From the NCBI RefSeq assembly GCF_028607085.1, contig NZ_CP117411.1:3734501-3798500 (forward strand): 64,000 bases of DNA, written 5' to 3'. Positions 31,971 through 41,218 of this stretch are shown in pieces (position 1 is the stretch's first letter; every line of letters starts with the position of its first letter). Below the pieces are notes generated by a model. That model did not search any database. It was not told the origin of the DNA and was given only the letters and a program-made list of their open reading frames with translations. The position numbers were made by a program, and so were the translations under genes. Origin of the DNA: Sphingomonas naphthae (GTDB taxonomy: Bacteria; Pseudomonadota; Alphaproteobacteria; Sphingomonadales; Sphingomonadaceae).

Positions 31971-33665
31971 ATGGTCATTCCCAGATTCCTCGCCGCGCTG
32001 GCCGCCCTCTCGCTCACGGCCGCGCCCGCCGTCGCCCGCCGCAAGGCGCCCGAAGCGGCGCCGATCCCGCCCTCGGCCGGCGGGCTGGTCGATAACGTCA
32101 ACGGCTTTTCGATCGGGAAGGACGGGCGCTTCGTGCGCTTCACCGGCCTGCTGATGAAGGACGGCAAGGTCGTAAAGCTGCTGCGCGAGGGCGAGGCGCG
32201 GCCCGAGCGGCTCGATTTCCGGCTCGACGGACAGCACCGCACCATGCTGCCCGGCCTGTTCGACGCGCATGGCCATGTGCTGGGGCTGGGCTTCGCGCTG
32301 CTCCAGCTCGACCTGTCGGGCACGACATCGCTGGAGGCGGCGCAGGCCGCGCTCGGCCGCTATGCCGCCGAACATGCACGGCCCGTATGGATCGAAGGCG
32401 GCGGCTGGAACCAGGAGAAATGGGGCCTCGGCCGCTTCCCCACCGCCGCCGATCTCGATCGGGTGGTGCCCGATCGGCCGGTCGCGCTCAGCCGGGTCGA
32501 TGGCCATGCGGTCCTCGCCAACAGTGCGGCGATGAAGGAAGCGGGCATCACCGCCGCTACCAAGGATCCCGCCGGCGGCCGGATCGAGCGCGATGCGAAG
32601 GGCAATCCCACCGGGCTGTTCGTCGATTCGGCGCAGGCCCTGCTGCAAAAGGCGATCCCCCAGCCGCTACCGCGCGAGCGCGACGAGGCGCTGGCCAAGG
32701 CGCAGGAGGCTTTGCTCTCGGTCGGCGTGACCGCCACCGCCGACATGGGCACGGCGGCCGAGGATTGGAACACGATGCGCCGCGCGGGCGATGCCGGCCG
32801 GCTGCGGGTGCGGATTTCCAGTTATGCGCTGGGGATCGAACCGATGCTGTCGATCGCCGGCACCGGGCCGACGCAATGGCTGTACGACGGGCGGCTCAGG
32901 ATGATCGGCGTCAAGCTGTTCGCCGATGGTGCGCTGGGATCGCGCGGGGCTTTCCTGAAGGCGCCCTATAGCGACAAGCCCGGTGCCACCGGCCTGCAAT
33001 TCCTCGACGACGCCAAGCTCCGTAATCTGATGAGCCGCGCGGCGATGGATCATTTCCAGGTGGCGGTCCACGCCATCGGCGACGGCGCCAATGCGCAATT
33101 GCTGGGCGCGATCGAGGAACTGAGCGACACCTACGAGGGCGACCGGCGCTGGCGGATCGAACATGCCCAGATCGTCGATCCGGCCGATCTGCCGCGCTTC
33201 GCGAAGAACGGCATCATCGCCTCGATGCAGCCGACCCACGAGACGAGCGACTGGCGCATGGCCGAGGCGCGGCTGGGCGCGAACCGTTTGGGCGGCGCCT
33301 ATGCCTGGGGATCGATGCTGAAAAGCGGCGTGCCGCTGGCGTTCGGATCGGATTATCCGGTCGAGAGCCCCAATCCCTTCCCCGGCCTCGCCGCCGCGAT
33401 CAGCCGCGAGGATGCCGAGGGTCAGCCTCCCGGCGGCTGGCACCCGGAAGAGAAGGTCTCGCTGGAACAGGCGCTGGCCGCCTTCACCACCGGCGCCGCC
33501 TTCGCCGCCTTCGCGGAGGATCGGCTGGGCAGCCTCGAACCCGGCCACATGGCCGATTTCATCCTGATCGATCGCGATCCGACGCAGGTGACCCCGGCGC
33601 AATTGCGCGAGACGAAGGTGCAGGAAACGTGGATCGGCGGCGTACGCGCCTGGGTCCGCAAATGA
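31971..33665 (+). CDS. Secreted amidohydrolase family 3 (YtcJ/NfdA-like)
   Basis: A 564-aa metal-dependent hydrolase of the YtcJ-like amidohydrolase family 3. The metal HxH is in GLFDAHGHVLGLG, further ligands are at HAIGDGAN and IEHAQIV, and the catalytic aspartate is in FGSDYPVESPNP. A signal peptide (about 1-23, LAALSLTAAPAVA) points to periplasmic or lipid-anchored export. The substrate class is amides or formamides. ATG 31971 is chosen; GTG 31968 is immediately upstream. The stop overlaps the next gene by 4 bp. Confidence 0.88.
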   Translation: MVIPRFLAALAALSLTAAPAVARRKAPEAAPIPPSAGGLVDNVNGFSIGKDGRFVRFTGLLMKDGKVVKLLREGEARPERLDFRLDGQHRTMLPGLFDAHGHVLGLGFALLQLDLSGTTSLEAAQAALGRYAAEHARPVWIEGGGWNQEKWGLGRFPTAADLDRVVPDRPVALSRVDGHAVLANSAAMKEAGITAATKDPAGGRIERDAKGNPTGLFVDSAQALLQKAIPQPLPRERDEALAKAQEALLSVGVTATADMGTAAEDWNTMRRAGDAGRLRVRISSYALGIEPMLSIAGTGPTQWLYDGRLRMIGVKLFADGALGSRGAFLKAPYSDKPGATGLQFLDDAKLRNLMSRAAMDHFQVAVHAIGDGANAQLLGAIEELSDTYEGDRRWRIEHAQIVDPADLPRFAKNGIIASMQPTHETSDWRMAEARLGANRLGGAYAWGSMLKSGVPLAFGSDYPVESPNPFPGLAAAISREDAEGQPPGGWHPEEKVSLEQALAAFTTGAAFAAFAEDRLGSLEPGHMADFILIDRDPTQVTPAQLRETKVQETWIGGVRAWVRK

Positions 33666-34300
33666 TCGCCGGCGCGGCGCCAGCCTCCCCGCTGGTGCGC
33701 GGCGCGGCGGCGGTGGTGGCGGTCGCCGCGTGGGCGGGGCTCGGCCTGCGGCTCGACGTGAGCTGGGCGGCGACGGGCGACCTGTCGTGGGCGATCTGGG
33801 GGATGCTGCGCTTCTTCACGATCATCGCCAATCTGTTCGTGGCGATCCTGTTCAGCGGCATCGCGCTTGGCCGGCCACGCTGGAGCCATCCCTCGCTGCT
33901 GGGCGCGGTGACGCTGTCGATCCTGCTGGTCGGCATCGTCTTCGCCGCGCTGCTGAGCGGCCTCAAGATCCTCGCCGGCACCGCGCTGGTGGCCGATGTG
34001 GTGATGCACAAGGTGGTGCCGGTGCTGGTGCCGATCTACTGGCTGGCCTTCGCCCCCAAGGGCCGGCTGATCGCCTGGGATCCGGTGCGCTGGGCGACCG
34101 TGCCGCTGTTCTATTTCGTTTACGTCCTCGCGCGGGCGCGGATCGACGGCAAATATCCCTATTTCTTCTTCAACGTGGAGCGGATCGGCTGGGGCGGGGT
34201 GATGGCCTATGCGCTGGCGATGGCGGCGGGGTTTTTGCTCGTCGGCTTCGCGCTGGTGTGGCTGGATCGGCGATTGGGGCGCGGGGTTTCGCTTCAATGA
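33662..34300 (+). CDS. Pr6Pr family membrane protein
   Basis: A 212-aa integral membrane protein with about six hydrophobic segments and the conserved-looking WGMLRFFTIIANLFVAILF, HKVVPVLVPIYWL and DGKYPYFFFNVERIGWGGV segments of the FAR-17a/AIG1-like Pr6Pr family. Function is unknown in bacteria; the eukaryotic relatives ADTRP/AIG1 are threonine hydrolases of FAHFA lipids. It starts within the amidohydrolase stop (ATGA), so it is co-translated with it. Confidence 0.8.
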   Translation: MIAGAAPASPLVRGAAAVVAVAAWAGLGLRLDVSWAATGDLSWAIWGMLRFFTIIANLFVAILFSGIALGRPRWSHPSLLGAVTLSILLVGIVFAALLSGLKILAGTALVADVVMHKVVPVLVPIYWLAFAPKGRLIAWDPVRWATVPLFYFVYVLARARIDGKYPYFFFNVERIGWGGVMAYALAMAAGFLLVGFALVWLDRRLGRGVSLQ

Positions 34301-34310
34301 TGGGCCTCTA

Positions 34311-34502
34311 ATGCATACCTTCATCCTGCTGCTGCTAGCTCTGCTGACGTGCAACGCGATCTATTGCGGCCAACATGTCATGGCAGCCTGGAGGCAGTCG
34401 CGAAGCGGCCAAGTCGCATGGGGTTTCTTGGCGCTGTTGGGTGCAATGATGGCCTTGGTGGCAACGGTCTGGGCGATGCTCGCCAGTTTGGCTCACTTTT
34501 AA
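34311..34502 (+). CDS. Small two-span membrane protein, hypothetical
   Basis: A 63-aa protein with two hydrophobic stretches (about 2-17 and 39-60) joined by a basic loop WRQSRSGQVAWG. I recognise no family. It lies 10 bp after the Pr6Pr gene but without a clear Shine-Dalgarno. The DNA from here to about 35035 is visibly richer in A/T and in codons such as ATT, GTT and TTG than its surroundings. Confidence 0.5.
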   Translation: MHTFILLLLALLTCNAIYCGQHVMAAWRQSRSGQVAWGFLALLGAMMALVATVWAMLASLAHF

Positions 34503-34609
34503 GCGAGGGACCGCTCCCCACCATTGCCGGTCGCAGCCGCTCCCGACATCGGACAGACTGCTAACGCCCCATTTGCGGACATTGAGGCTGCGCGTGGTAT
34601 GAGCGTGCG

Positions 34610-34996
34610 ATGATCCTGAAACCACAAAAGAAAGCGTGGCTTCCCCTCCTCATTGTCGGCGTTCCTATTGGCGCGTTCGGTGCTGCTGTATTGGTGCAAG
34701 GTGGTCTGTTGACCGGCGTTGCCGCGATTGGCTTGGCGATCATGATTGTCGCCTATAACGGCACCATACGATTGGCCCTCACAGAAAGGCAGGTCCGTTT
34801 CAAGCGGTTTGGCCTGACAGTTTGGTCCGCACCCGCACGAGGGATGACCGTTGAGAGCGGCCGAGGTGGCGATCTCGGAGCTCAATCCGCATGGGTATTC
34901 GTCTTGCACTCGAAGCAAGTCGGACATGTGCTTCGCGGATGGTTTGCAGACGCTGACATCGCGGCGCTTAAAGCGGCAATGGCGAACCACCGCTAA
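34610..34996 (+). CDS. Hypothetical membrane protein with PH-like C-terminal part
   Basis: A 128-aa protein. Two N-terminal transmembrane segments (about 9-30 and 33-49) are followed by a beta-rich cytoplasmic tail (TIRLALTERQVRFKRFGLTVWSAPARGMTVESGRG) resembling bacterial PH/DUF304-like domains. Codon use is clearly different from flanking genes and the local GC is lower, suggesting a transferred segment together with the small gene upstream. No partner gene suggests a function. Confidence 0.6.
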   Translation: MILKPQKKAWLPLLIVGVPIGAFGAAVLVQGGLLTGVAAIGLAIMIVAYNGTIRLALTERQVRFKRFGLTVWSAPARGMTVESGRGGDLGAQSAWVFVLHSKQVGHVLRGWFADADIAALKAAMANHR

Positions 34997-35037
34997 CCAC
35001 CTAATCTCGGCCGTTCCACGCGGGACCCATTTGCCAA

Positions 35038-35835
35038 TCAATCCCCGTCCAGCGCGTCATAGGGCAGGCTCGGCCTGCCCTCCGGCGCCGTCTCGGCCTG
35101 CGCCAATATCTGCGCCGCAGCCTTGCCCGCCGGCCCGTCCTTGTCGAGCTTCACCGCCTGCTCCCACGCCACCTTCGCGGCATCGGTTCGGCCCAGGGTC
35201 GCGGCGATGTTGCCCGCTTCATAGGCGACCGATCCATCGTCCGGCGACAGTTCGAGCGCCTTGGCGATGTCCCGTTCGGCGCGCGGCATGTCGAGCTGGC
35301 GGCGGGCGAGGGTGGCCGAGAGCAGCCACACGAACGGATCCTGCGGCACCAGCTTGATCGCCTCGTCCAGATCGGTGCGGGCGGCGGGCCAGTCCTTGAT
35401 GGCGGCATCGGCGCGGGCGCGGTCGAGATAGGCTTCGCCGCGCATCTGGCCGGAGAGGACCGGCAGCAGCAACGCGCGATCGAGCTGGCCGCGCGCCTTC
35501 ACCGCGTCGTCGCCCGCCAGCGCCGCGTTGGCGGCCTGCACCCACAGGGTCGCGGCGCGGCCGTCGCGGTCGAGATCGGCCTGTCGCGCCGCCTGCTCGA
35601 AGGCGGCCGAGGCGGGCGCCCAGCGCTCGTCGGCGACGAAGGCGAGGCCGAGGCACTGCCCCGCCACCACCGTCCGGCTCTGCTCGCGCCAGATGTTGGC
35701 CTGTTCGACGGCGGCCTTGGGATCGGACTTCACCAGCGCGAGACAGGCGGTGAAACGCGCCGTATCGCCGCCGGGCAGGTTCGCGATCGAGGTCGTCGTC
35801 GCGGTCGCGGCGAGGGCGAGCAGGAAGGGGATCAT
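35038..35835 (-). CDS. Exported tetratricopeptide-repeat protein
   Basis: A 265-aa protein with a short signal peptide (MIPFLLALAATATTTSIA) followed by about five TPR units (AAVEQANIWREQSRTVVAGQCLGLAFVADERW ... AARTDLDEAIKLVPQDPFVWLLSATL ... AERDIAKALELSPDDGSVAYEAGNI). A scaffold role in the envelope is likely; partner unknown. It overlaps the stop of the upstream alpha/beta-hydrolase gene by 4 bp, so the two are coupled. Confidence 0.82.
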   Translation of the reverse strand: MIPFLLALAATATTTSIANLPGGDTARFTACLALVKSDPKAAVEQANIWREQSRTVVAGQCLGLAFVADERWAPASAAFEQAARQADLDRDGRAATLWVQAANAALAGDDAVKARGQLDRALLLPVLSGQMRGEAYLDRARADAAIKDWPAARTDLDEAIKLVPQDPFVWLLSATLARRQLDMPRAERDIAKALELSPDDGSVAYEAGNIAATLGRTDAAKVAWEQAVKLDKDGPAGKAAAQILAQAETAPEGRPSLPYDALDGD

Positions 35836-36572
35836 AGGCCGTCCAGATGCTGCGCCACCACGCCGATCAGGCGGCGAATGTCCTGATCGCGCGAGAGGCG
35901 ATGGTCGCCGCCCTTGACGAAGATCGTCTGCACATCGGCTGAACGCAGCGCGCGGGTGAGCCGCAGCGCGATCGACGCGGGCACCTCCTCGTCGGCCATG
36001 CCCTGGATCAGCGTGACGGGGGCGTCGATCGCGATCGCCCCGCCCAGCAGCAGATTGGCCTGCCCCGATCGCCAGAAATCGAGCGTGGTGAGCGTCGGCT
36101 CGTCGCCATAGGGCGAGGGCTCGGCGAGATAGCCCTGTTCGGCCAAGGTCTCGCGCCGCCCGTCGTCGAAGCCCCAATCGGTGAAATCGGGCGCGGCGGC
36201 GATGCCGATCAGCCCCGCGATCCGATCCGGCCGGGCCAGCGCCACCAGCAGCATGATCCACCCGCCCATCGACGATCCGACCAGCAGCAGCGGCCCGCTG
36301 GTAATCTGGTCGATCACGAGCAGGGCGTCGTCACGCCAGCTGGCGAGGGTCTGCTCCCCGAACCGCCCCTCGCTGGCGCCGCAGCCGGCATAATCGAAGC
36401 GCAGCATGGCGCGGCCCTGCTCCCCGGCCCACGCATCGAGCGCGGTCGCCTTGCCGCCGGTCATGTCGGAGGCATAGCCGGGGAGGAACAGGATCGTCGG
36501 GCCGGTGCCGGGGCGGTGATGGTATGCGAGGCTTGTGCCGTCGGGGCGGGCGAGGGTGGCGGGTTCGGACAT
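35832..36572 (-). CDS. Alpha/beta hydrolase (thioesterase-like)
   Basis: A 246-aa single-domain alpha/beta hydrolase. Nucleophile elbow GSSMGG, acid in GMADEEVP, and catalytic histidine in KGGDHRLS form the usual triad. The cap is minimal, as in the ABHD10/palmitoyl-protein thioesterase-like group. It hydrolyses an ester or thioester; the substrate is unknown. First gene of a two-gene unit with the TPR protein. Confidence 0.85.
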   Translation of the reverse strand: MSEPATLARPDGTSLAYHHRPGTGPTILFLPGYASDMTGGKATALDAWAGEQGRAMLRFDYAGCGASEGRFGEQTLASWRDDALLVIDQITSGPLLLVGSSMGGWIMLLVALARPDRIAGLIGIAAAPDFTDWGFDDGRRETLAEQGYLAEPSPYGDEPTLTTLDFWRSGQANLLLGGAIAIDAPVTLIQGMADEEVPASIALRLTRALRSADVQTIFVKGGDHRLSRDQDIRRLIGVVAQHLDGL

Positions 36573-36624
36573 AGGGGCGATGTAGGGCCGGCACGGGTGA
36601 TTGGGGAGTACCCGCCTTACCGTG

Positions 36625-36696
36625 CTCCTGCGAAGGCAGGAGCCCAGAGCCCCACGCGCCGCGCTCCGTAACCCTGGGCTCCGGCCTGCGCCGGAG
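36625..36696. repeat. Palindromic intergenic element (CCGG-type), two facing hairpins
   Basis: Two small hairpins in inverted orientation, CTCCTGC-GAAG-GCAGGAG (36625-36642) and CTCCGGC-CTGC-GCCGGAG (36679-36696), each flanked by CCCAG/CTGGG. The arms also pair with each other imperfectly. It is the same design as 2964-3031 and sits in the divergent gap between the hydrolase and the TSUP gene. Confidence 0.75.
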
Positions 36697-36756
36697 TACT
36701 ACGGCGGTTACGGGGGCTTTCACCCGCCCGCCCCCTCCGCTACCCCCTTTCCCGCG

Positions 36757-37668
36757 ATGGATCTCTACCTCCCGATCGCCGGATTGTCGGTCAACTGGCT
36801 CGTCATCATCGGGCTGGGCGGGATCGTCGGCATATTGTCGGGGATGTTCGGCGTGGGCGGGGGGTTCCTCACCACGCCGCTTTTGATCTTCTACGGTATC
36901 CCGCCCTCGGTCGCGGTCGCCTCTTCCGCCACGCAGATCACCGGCGCCAGCGTGTCGGGCGTGCTGGCCCATGCCAAGCGCGACGGGGTCGATTATCGCA
37001 TGGGGGCGGTGCTGGTGGCGGGCGGGGCGCTGGGGTCGCTGGCGGGGGGCTTCGCCTTCCGCGCGCTTCAGGCGACCGGGCAGATCGATACCGTCGTCAA
37101 TATCCTCTACGTGCTGCTGCTCGGCTCGATCGGCGGGCTGATGGCCAAGGAGGCGATCGGCAGCGTGTGGGCGGCCCGCGCCGGCCGCGCGCCCAAGCCG
37201 GTCAAGCGCCATCTGAAGATCGTCGCGGCCCTGCCCTTCCGCTGGCGCTTCTACCGATCGGGCCTCTACATCTCGCCGCTCGCCCCCGCGATCCTAGGCT
37301 TCCTGACCGGGCTCCTCACCGTGCTGATGGGGGTCGGCGGCGGCTTCGTGCTGGTGCCGGCGATGATCTACCTGCTCGGCATGTCGACCCGTGTGGTGGT
37401 CGGCACCTCGCTGTTCCAGATATTGTTCGTCACCGCCGCGACGACGCTGATCCATGCGATGACGACCCAGGCGGTGGATATCGTACTGGCCGTCCTGCTG
37501 CTGATCGGCAGCGTCACCGGCGCGCAGATCGGCGCGCGGCTGGCGCAGAAACTGCGCCCCGATCACCTCCGCCTCGCCCTCGCGCTGATCGTGCTGCTGG
37601 TGGCGCTCAGGATGGCGCTCGGCCTCGGCTGGCGGCCGGACGAAATCTATACGGTGCAGCCGCTGTGA
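36757..37668 (+). CDS. TSUP (TauE/SafE) family anion exporter
   Basis: A 303-aa inner-membrane protein with 8 or so transmembrane segments. The duplicated TSUP motif is visible: GILSGMFGVGGGFLTTPLL in the first half and GFLTGLLTVLMGVGGGFVLVPAM in the second. The family exports sulfite, sulfoacetate or related sulfur anions. ATG 36757 gives a normal N-terminus; the upstream frame is repeat DNA. Its stop overlaps the GTG start of the TIGR02186 gene, a common pairing. Confidence 0.9.
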   Translation: MDLYLPIAGLSVNWLVIIGLGGIVGILSGMFGVGGGFLTTPLLIFYGIPPSVAVASSATQITGASVSGVLAHAKRDGVDYRMGAVLVAGGALGSLAGGFAFRALQATGQIDTVVNILYVLLLGSIGGLMAKEAIGSVWAARAGRAPKPVKRHLKIVAALPFRWRFYRSGLYISPLAPAILGFLTGLLTVLMGVGGGFVLVPAMIYLLGMSTRVVVGTSLFQILFVTAATTLIHAMTTQAVDIVLAVLLLIGSVTGAQIGARLAQKLRPDHLRLALALIVLLVALRMALGLGWRPDEIYTVQPL

Positions 37669-38426
37669 GGCGGGCGCTTGCCCTGCTGATCGCGCCGCTG
37701 CTGATCGGCGCGACGGTGGAGAAGCCCCGCCTCGTGCCCGACGTGTCGCAGCGGCGGATCGAGATCGCCTACAGCTTCACCGGCGCCGAACTGCTGCTGT
37801 TCGGCGCGATCCTCTACCCCGGCGGCCGCGCGCCCGATCGCGACGCGGACATCGCCGTGGTGCTGAAAGGCCCGGCCGAGCCGATCGTGGTGCGCGAGAA
37901 GGCCAAGGTGGCCGGCATCTGGATCAACCATGATTCGGCGCGCTTCCGCACCGTGCCGGCCTTCTACGCGCTCGCCGCCTCGCGCCCGATCGAGCGGCTG
38001 GTGGATAAGCGCACCGCCGCCATCTACGAACTGGGCCTCGGCAATATCCAGCTTTCCCCGGCCAGCGCGGCGGACCCGGCGGTGCACAGCCGGTTCGAGG
38101 CGGGGCTGGTCGATCTCAAGCGGCGCGGCGGTTTCTTCGGCGATGGCGCCAACCGGGTCGAGATCACCGACGGCGTCCTCTACCGCGCCCGCATCTCCAT
38201 CCCCGCGCGCGTGCCGGTGGGGCGCTACACGGCCGAGACCTTCCTGATCCGCGACGGGCGCGTGCTGGCGGCGGCGGTGCGGCCGATCGAGATCGACAAA
38301 TCCGGCCTCGAACGCTTCGTGGCGACGGCGGCGCGGCGCTGGTCGCTGGCCTATGGGCTGGCGGCGGTGGCGATCTCGCTGCTATTCGGCTGGGCGGCGG
38401 GGTGGCTGTTCGGGCGGCTGCGGTAA
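37665..38426 (+). CDS. TIGR02186 family protein, TSUP partner
   Basis: A 253-aa protein starting at GTG 37665, overlapping the exporter's TGA. A signal peptide (RRALALLIAPLLIGATV) is followed by a periplasmic beta-rich domain (PDVSQRRIEIAYSFTGAELLLFGAILYPGG) and one C-terminal membrane anchor (WSLAYGLAAVAISLLFGWAAGWLFG). Proteins of this type accompany TSUP exporters in alphaproteobacteria. The molecular role is unknown; a periplasmic accessory is likely. Confidence 0.82.
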   Translation: MRRALALLIAPLLIGATVEKPRLVPDVSQRRIEIAYSFTGAELLLFGAILYPGGRAPDRDADIAVVLKGPAEPIVVREKAKVAGIWINHDSARFRTVPAFYALAASRPIERLVDKRTAAIYELGLGNIQLSPASAADPAVHSRFEAGLVDLKRRGGFFGDGANRVEITDGVLYRARISIPARVPVGRYTAETFLIRDGRVLAAAVRPIEIDKSGLERFVATAARRWSLAYGLAAVAISLLFGWAAGWLFGRLR

Positions 38427-38430
38427 TCAT

Positions 38431-38499
38431 CGTCATCGCGAGCGTAGCGCGGCGATCCAGCTTCCGCCGCTGGATTGCTTCGCTGCGCTCGCAATGACG
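38431..38499. repeat. Alphaproteobacterial 'CGTCATTGCGAGCG' inverted repeat
   Basis: 30-bp arms at 38431-38460 and 38470-38499 match at 25 of 30 pairs with a 9-nt loop. The sequence belongs to the widespread CGTCATTGCGAGCG...AGCAATCCAG repeat type. It lies between convergent genes (TIGR02186 and ppc) and could act as a bidirectional transcription stop. Confidence 0.85.
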
Positions 38500-38507
38500 A
38501 GTGGCGG

Positions 38508-41180
38508 TTAGCCGCTGTTGCGCAATGCCGTCGCGATCGCGTTGATCGAGAGCTGGATGCCCTCTCGCACCCGCGGATCGTCCTCCCCGGCGCGATGGCG
38601 CTTGATGAGTTCGATCTGGAGGAAGTTGAGCGGCTCGATATAGGGCAGGCGCAGCCGCACCGAGGCGTCGAGCGCGGGGCTCTTTTCCAGCAGGCGCGAC
38701 TGGCCGGTGATGTCGAGCAGGCGATCGTGAGTCAGCTGCCAGCCGTCGCGGATGCGATCGAAGATGGCGCGGCCGGCATCCTGATCCTCGACCAGCGCCA
38801 GATACCGCTCTGCGATGCCCATGTCGGATTTGGCCAGCACCATCTCCAGATTGGCGAGCGTCGCGCGCAGGAACGGCCAACTCGCGACCATCTCCTTCAG
38901 CATCCCCGTGTCGGCCGTGTCGAGCGCCTGCCCGACGCCATACCAGCCGGGCAGCATCACCCGCGCCTGGCTCCAGGAAAAGACCCAGGGGATGGCGCGC
39001 AGATCCTCGATCCGGTCGGATTTGGTGCGGCTGGCCGGGCGCGATCCGATCTTGAGATCGGCGATCTCGGCGATCGGGGTGAACTGGCGGAAGAAGGTGC
39101 GGAACCCCTCCGTCTCGTACACCAGCGCGCGGAAATTGGTGAAGGCGTCGTGCGAGATGCCGCTCATCGCCTCGGCGAAGCGGGCGTAGTCGGCCGGCGC
39201 CACCTCGCCCTGTTCCAGGCTGGACAGGAGCGTGGCCGAGGCCATGATCTCGAGATTGGCGGCGGTGCTTTCGCGCGTGCCATATTTGGCGGCGATCACC
39301 TCGCCCTGTTCGGTGATGCGGATGCGGCCCTGCACCGTGCCGGGCGGCTGGGCGAGGATCGCGGCGAAGGCGGAGCCACCACCGCGCCCGACGGCGCCAC
39401 CGCGCCCGTGGAACAGCTGCATCGCGACATTCTGCTTCGCGAACACCTCTGCCAGCGCGCGGCTCGCCTGATGCAGGCTCCACACCGAGGTGAGGTAGCC
39501 GCCGTCCTTGTTGCTGTCCGAATAGCCGACCATCACCTCCTGATGGCCGCGCGCGCACACCACGGCGGAAACCTCGGGCAGCGCGAACCAGTCGGTCATC
39601 ACCTCCGGCCCGCGCTCCAGATCGCCGATCGTCTCGAACAACGGCACCACCATGATCGCGGAATGGGGCGTGCCGTCTTCCTCCTCCGGCGCGCGATAGA
39701 GGCCCGCCTCCTTCAGCATCACCGCCACCTCCAGCATGTCCGACACGGTCGCCGCCTTGGAGATGATGTGGGTGGTGATGCAGGCCGGGCCGTAGAGCGC
39801 ATGGGCGTCGGCGGCGGCGTGCATGATCGCCAGTTCGGACGCCGTCTCGTCCGAATAGGTGCAGTAAGCGCTGGAAAGCGGGCGGTTGTGCCCCAGCTCG
39901 CGGCGCAGCAGCGCGACCCGTGCCTCCTCGTCTAGCGCGAGATAATCGGCCTCGACTCCCGCCACCTTGAGCAGTTCGGCGACGACCCGCTCGTGCACGT
40001 CGCTATTCTGGCGCAGGTCGAGCGTGGCGAGGTGGAACCCGAACGTCTCGACCGCGCGGATCAGCCGGCCGAGCGCCCCGCCCGACGACAGCAGCCCCTT
40101 GCCCGCCCCGCCCAGCGCATGGGCCAGCGTGACGAGGTCGTGGCGCAATTCCTCAGGCGTGGCATAGGCGTCGGCCGGGTGGGCCGCCGGGCGCGCGGGG
40201 GCCTTGCCGGTGATCTTCGTGCAGGTGGCCGCCAGCCGCGCGTAGATGCCGGTCAGCGCGCGGCGATAGGGTTCGTCGGCGCGCGCGGGCGACGGATCCT
40301 GCCCGCCCTCCGCCAGCGCCTCGACATCGCCCGTCACCGTCGCCAGCTCGCTGGAGATGGAGAGTTCGGCGCCCAGCGCGTGGGTCAGGTCGAGATAATG
40401 CGCCAGCACGGCTTCGGACGCGGTGGCGAGGTTGAGGCGCAGCGTATCGGCGGTGACGAAGGGATTGCCGTCGCGGTCGCCGCCGATCCAGTTGCCGGGC
40501 TTGAGGAAGCTGGCCGGGCGATGGCCCAGCGCGCGCTCCCACCGGGCATAGAGCGCGGGCAGCACCGGCAGGAAACTGTCGCGCAGATAGGAGAGCGCGA
40601 TCTCGATCTCGTCGGCCACGAACAGCCGCTCGCGGCGGAGCGGGCGCGTCTGCCACAGCAGGGCGATCTGGCGGGTGATCGCCTCGTCGATGATCTCGCC
40701 GTCGGGCGTCTCCTCGCGGCCGGCATCCTTCAGCCGCATCAGCGCGGCGATGCGGTTGCGATGGTCGATGATGCTCTTGCGGCGGACTTCGGTCGGGTGC
40801 GCGGTCAGCACCGGGGCGATCAGCGCGCGGTTGAGCAGGTCGAGCGCGGCGGCGCGGTCGATGCCCTCCTTCTCCAGCCGCTCCAGCGCGTCGGACAAGT
40901 CCGATCCCTGCTCGGTGGTGGCGCCCTGCCGATCCTCGGCGAGATTGGCGAGCAGGGAGAACAGCATGAAGCCGCGCGTGAAGGCCAGCGCCTCGTCCAG
41001 GGTCAGCGCATCCAGCCCCGGATCGATGTCGCCGCCCGCCAGCCCACGCGCGCGATCGACCGAGGCCGAGCGGATATATTCGATCCGCCGGAACAGCCCG
41101 TCGCCGCCATAAGCGCGGATCACGTCGCCGAGCAGGCGGCCGAGGAAGCGGATGTCCGGATTCTGGGTGATCGTCGCCAT
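38508..41180 (-). CDS. ppc: Phosphoenolpyruvate carboxylase
   Basis: An 890-aa enzyme: PEP + bicarbonate to oxaloacetate + Pi, anaplerotic. Catalytic H128 in VLTAHPTEVRRKS, the second active-site block VMVGYSDSNKDGGYLTS with its lysine, and the glycine-rich FHGRGGAVGRGGG loop are intact. The C-terminus ends LRNSG where most family members end in RNTG or QNTG, a mild variation at the inhibitor-site tail. It starts 38 nt upstream of... the pyrC' stop side, i.e. it follows pyrB-pyrC' closely on the minus strand and may be read with them. Confidence 0.96.
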   Translation of the reverse strand: MATITQNPDIRFLGRLLGDVIRAYGGDGLFRRIEYIRSASVDRARGLAGGDIDPGLDALTLDEALAFTRGFMLFSLLANLAEDRQGATTEQGSDLSDALERLEKEGIDRAAALDLLNRALIAPVLTAHPTEVRRKSIIDHRNRIAALMRLKDAGREETPDGEIIDEAITRQIALLWQTRPLRRERLFVADEIEIALSYLRDSFLPVLPALYARWERALGHRPASFLKPGNWIGGDRDGNPFVTADTLRLNLATASEAVLAHYLDLTHALGAELSISSELATVTGDVEALAEGGQDPSPARADEPYRRALTGIYARLAATCTKITGKAPARPAAHPADAYATPEELRHDLVTLAHALGGAGKGLLSSGGALGRLIRAVETFGFHLATLDLRQNSDVHERVVAELLKVAGVEADYLALDEEARVALLRRELGHNRPLSSAYCTYSDETASELAIMHAAADAHALYGPACITTHIISKAATVSDMLEVAVMLKEAGLYRAPEEEDGTPHSAIMVVPLFETIGDLERGPEVMTDWFALPEVSAVVCARGHQEVMVGYSDSNKDGGYLTSVWSLHQASRALAEVFAKQNVAMQLFHGRGGAVGRGGGSAFAAILAQPPGTVQGRIRITEQGEVIAAKYGTRESTAANLEIMASATLLSSLEQGEVAPADYARFAEAMSGISHDAFTNFRALVYETEGFRTFFRQFTPIAEIADLKIGSRPASRTKSDRIEDLRAIPWVFSWSQARVMLPGWYGVGQALDTADTGMLKEMVASWPFLRATLANLEMVLAKSDMGIAERYLALVEDQDAGRAIFDRIRDGWQLTHDRLLDITGQSRLLEKSPALDASVRLRLPYIEPLNFLQIELIKRHRAGEDDPRVREGIQLSINAIATALRNSG

Positions 41181-41218
41181 ATGGCCCCCAACGATGCTGC
41201 GATGCGGCAGGAACGCCC

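Noticed and set aside
36601-36756. N-terminal extension of the TSUP exporter from an upstream in-frame codon
   Set aside because: The extra 52 residues are read from a palindromic repeat and are Pro/Arg/Gly-rich; the ATG at 36757 begins directly with a normal first membrane segment.
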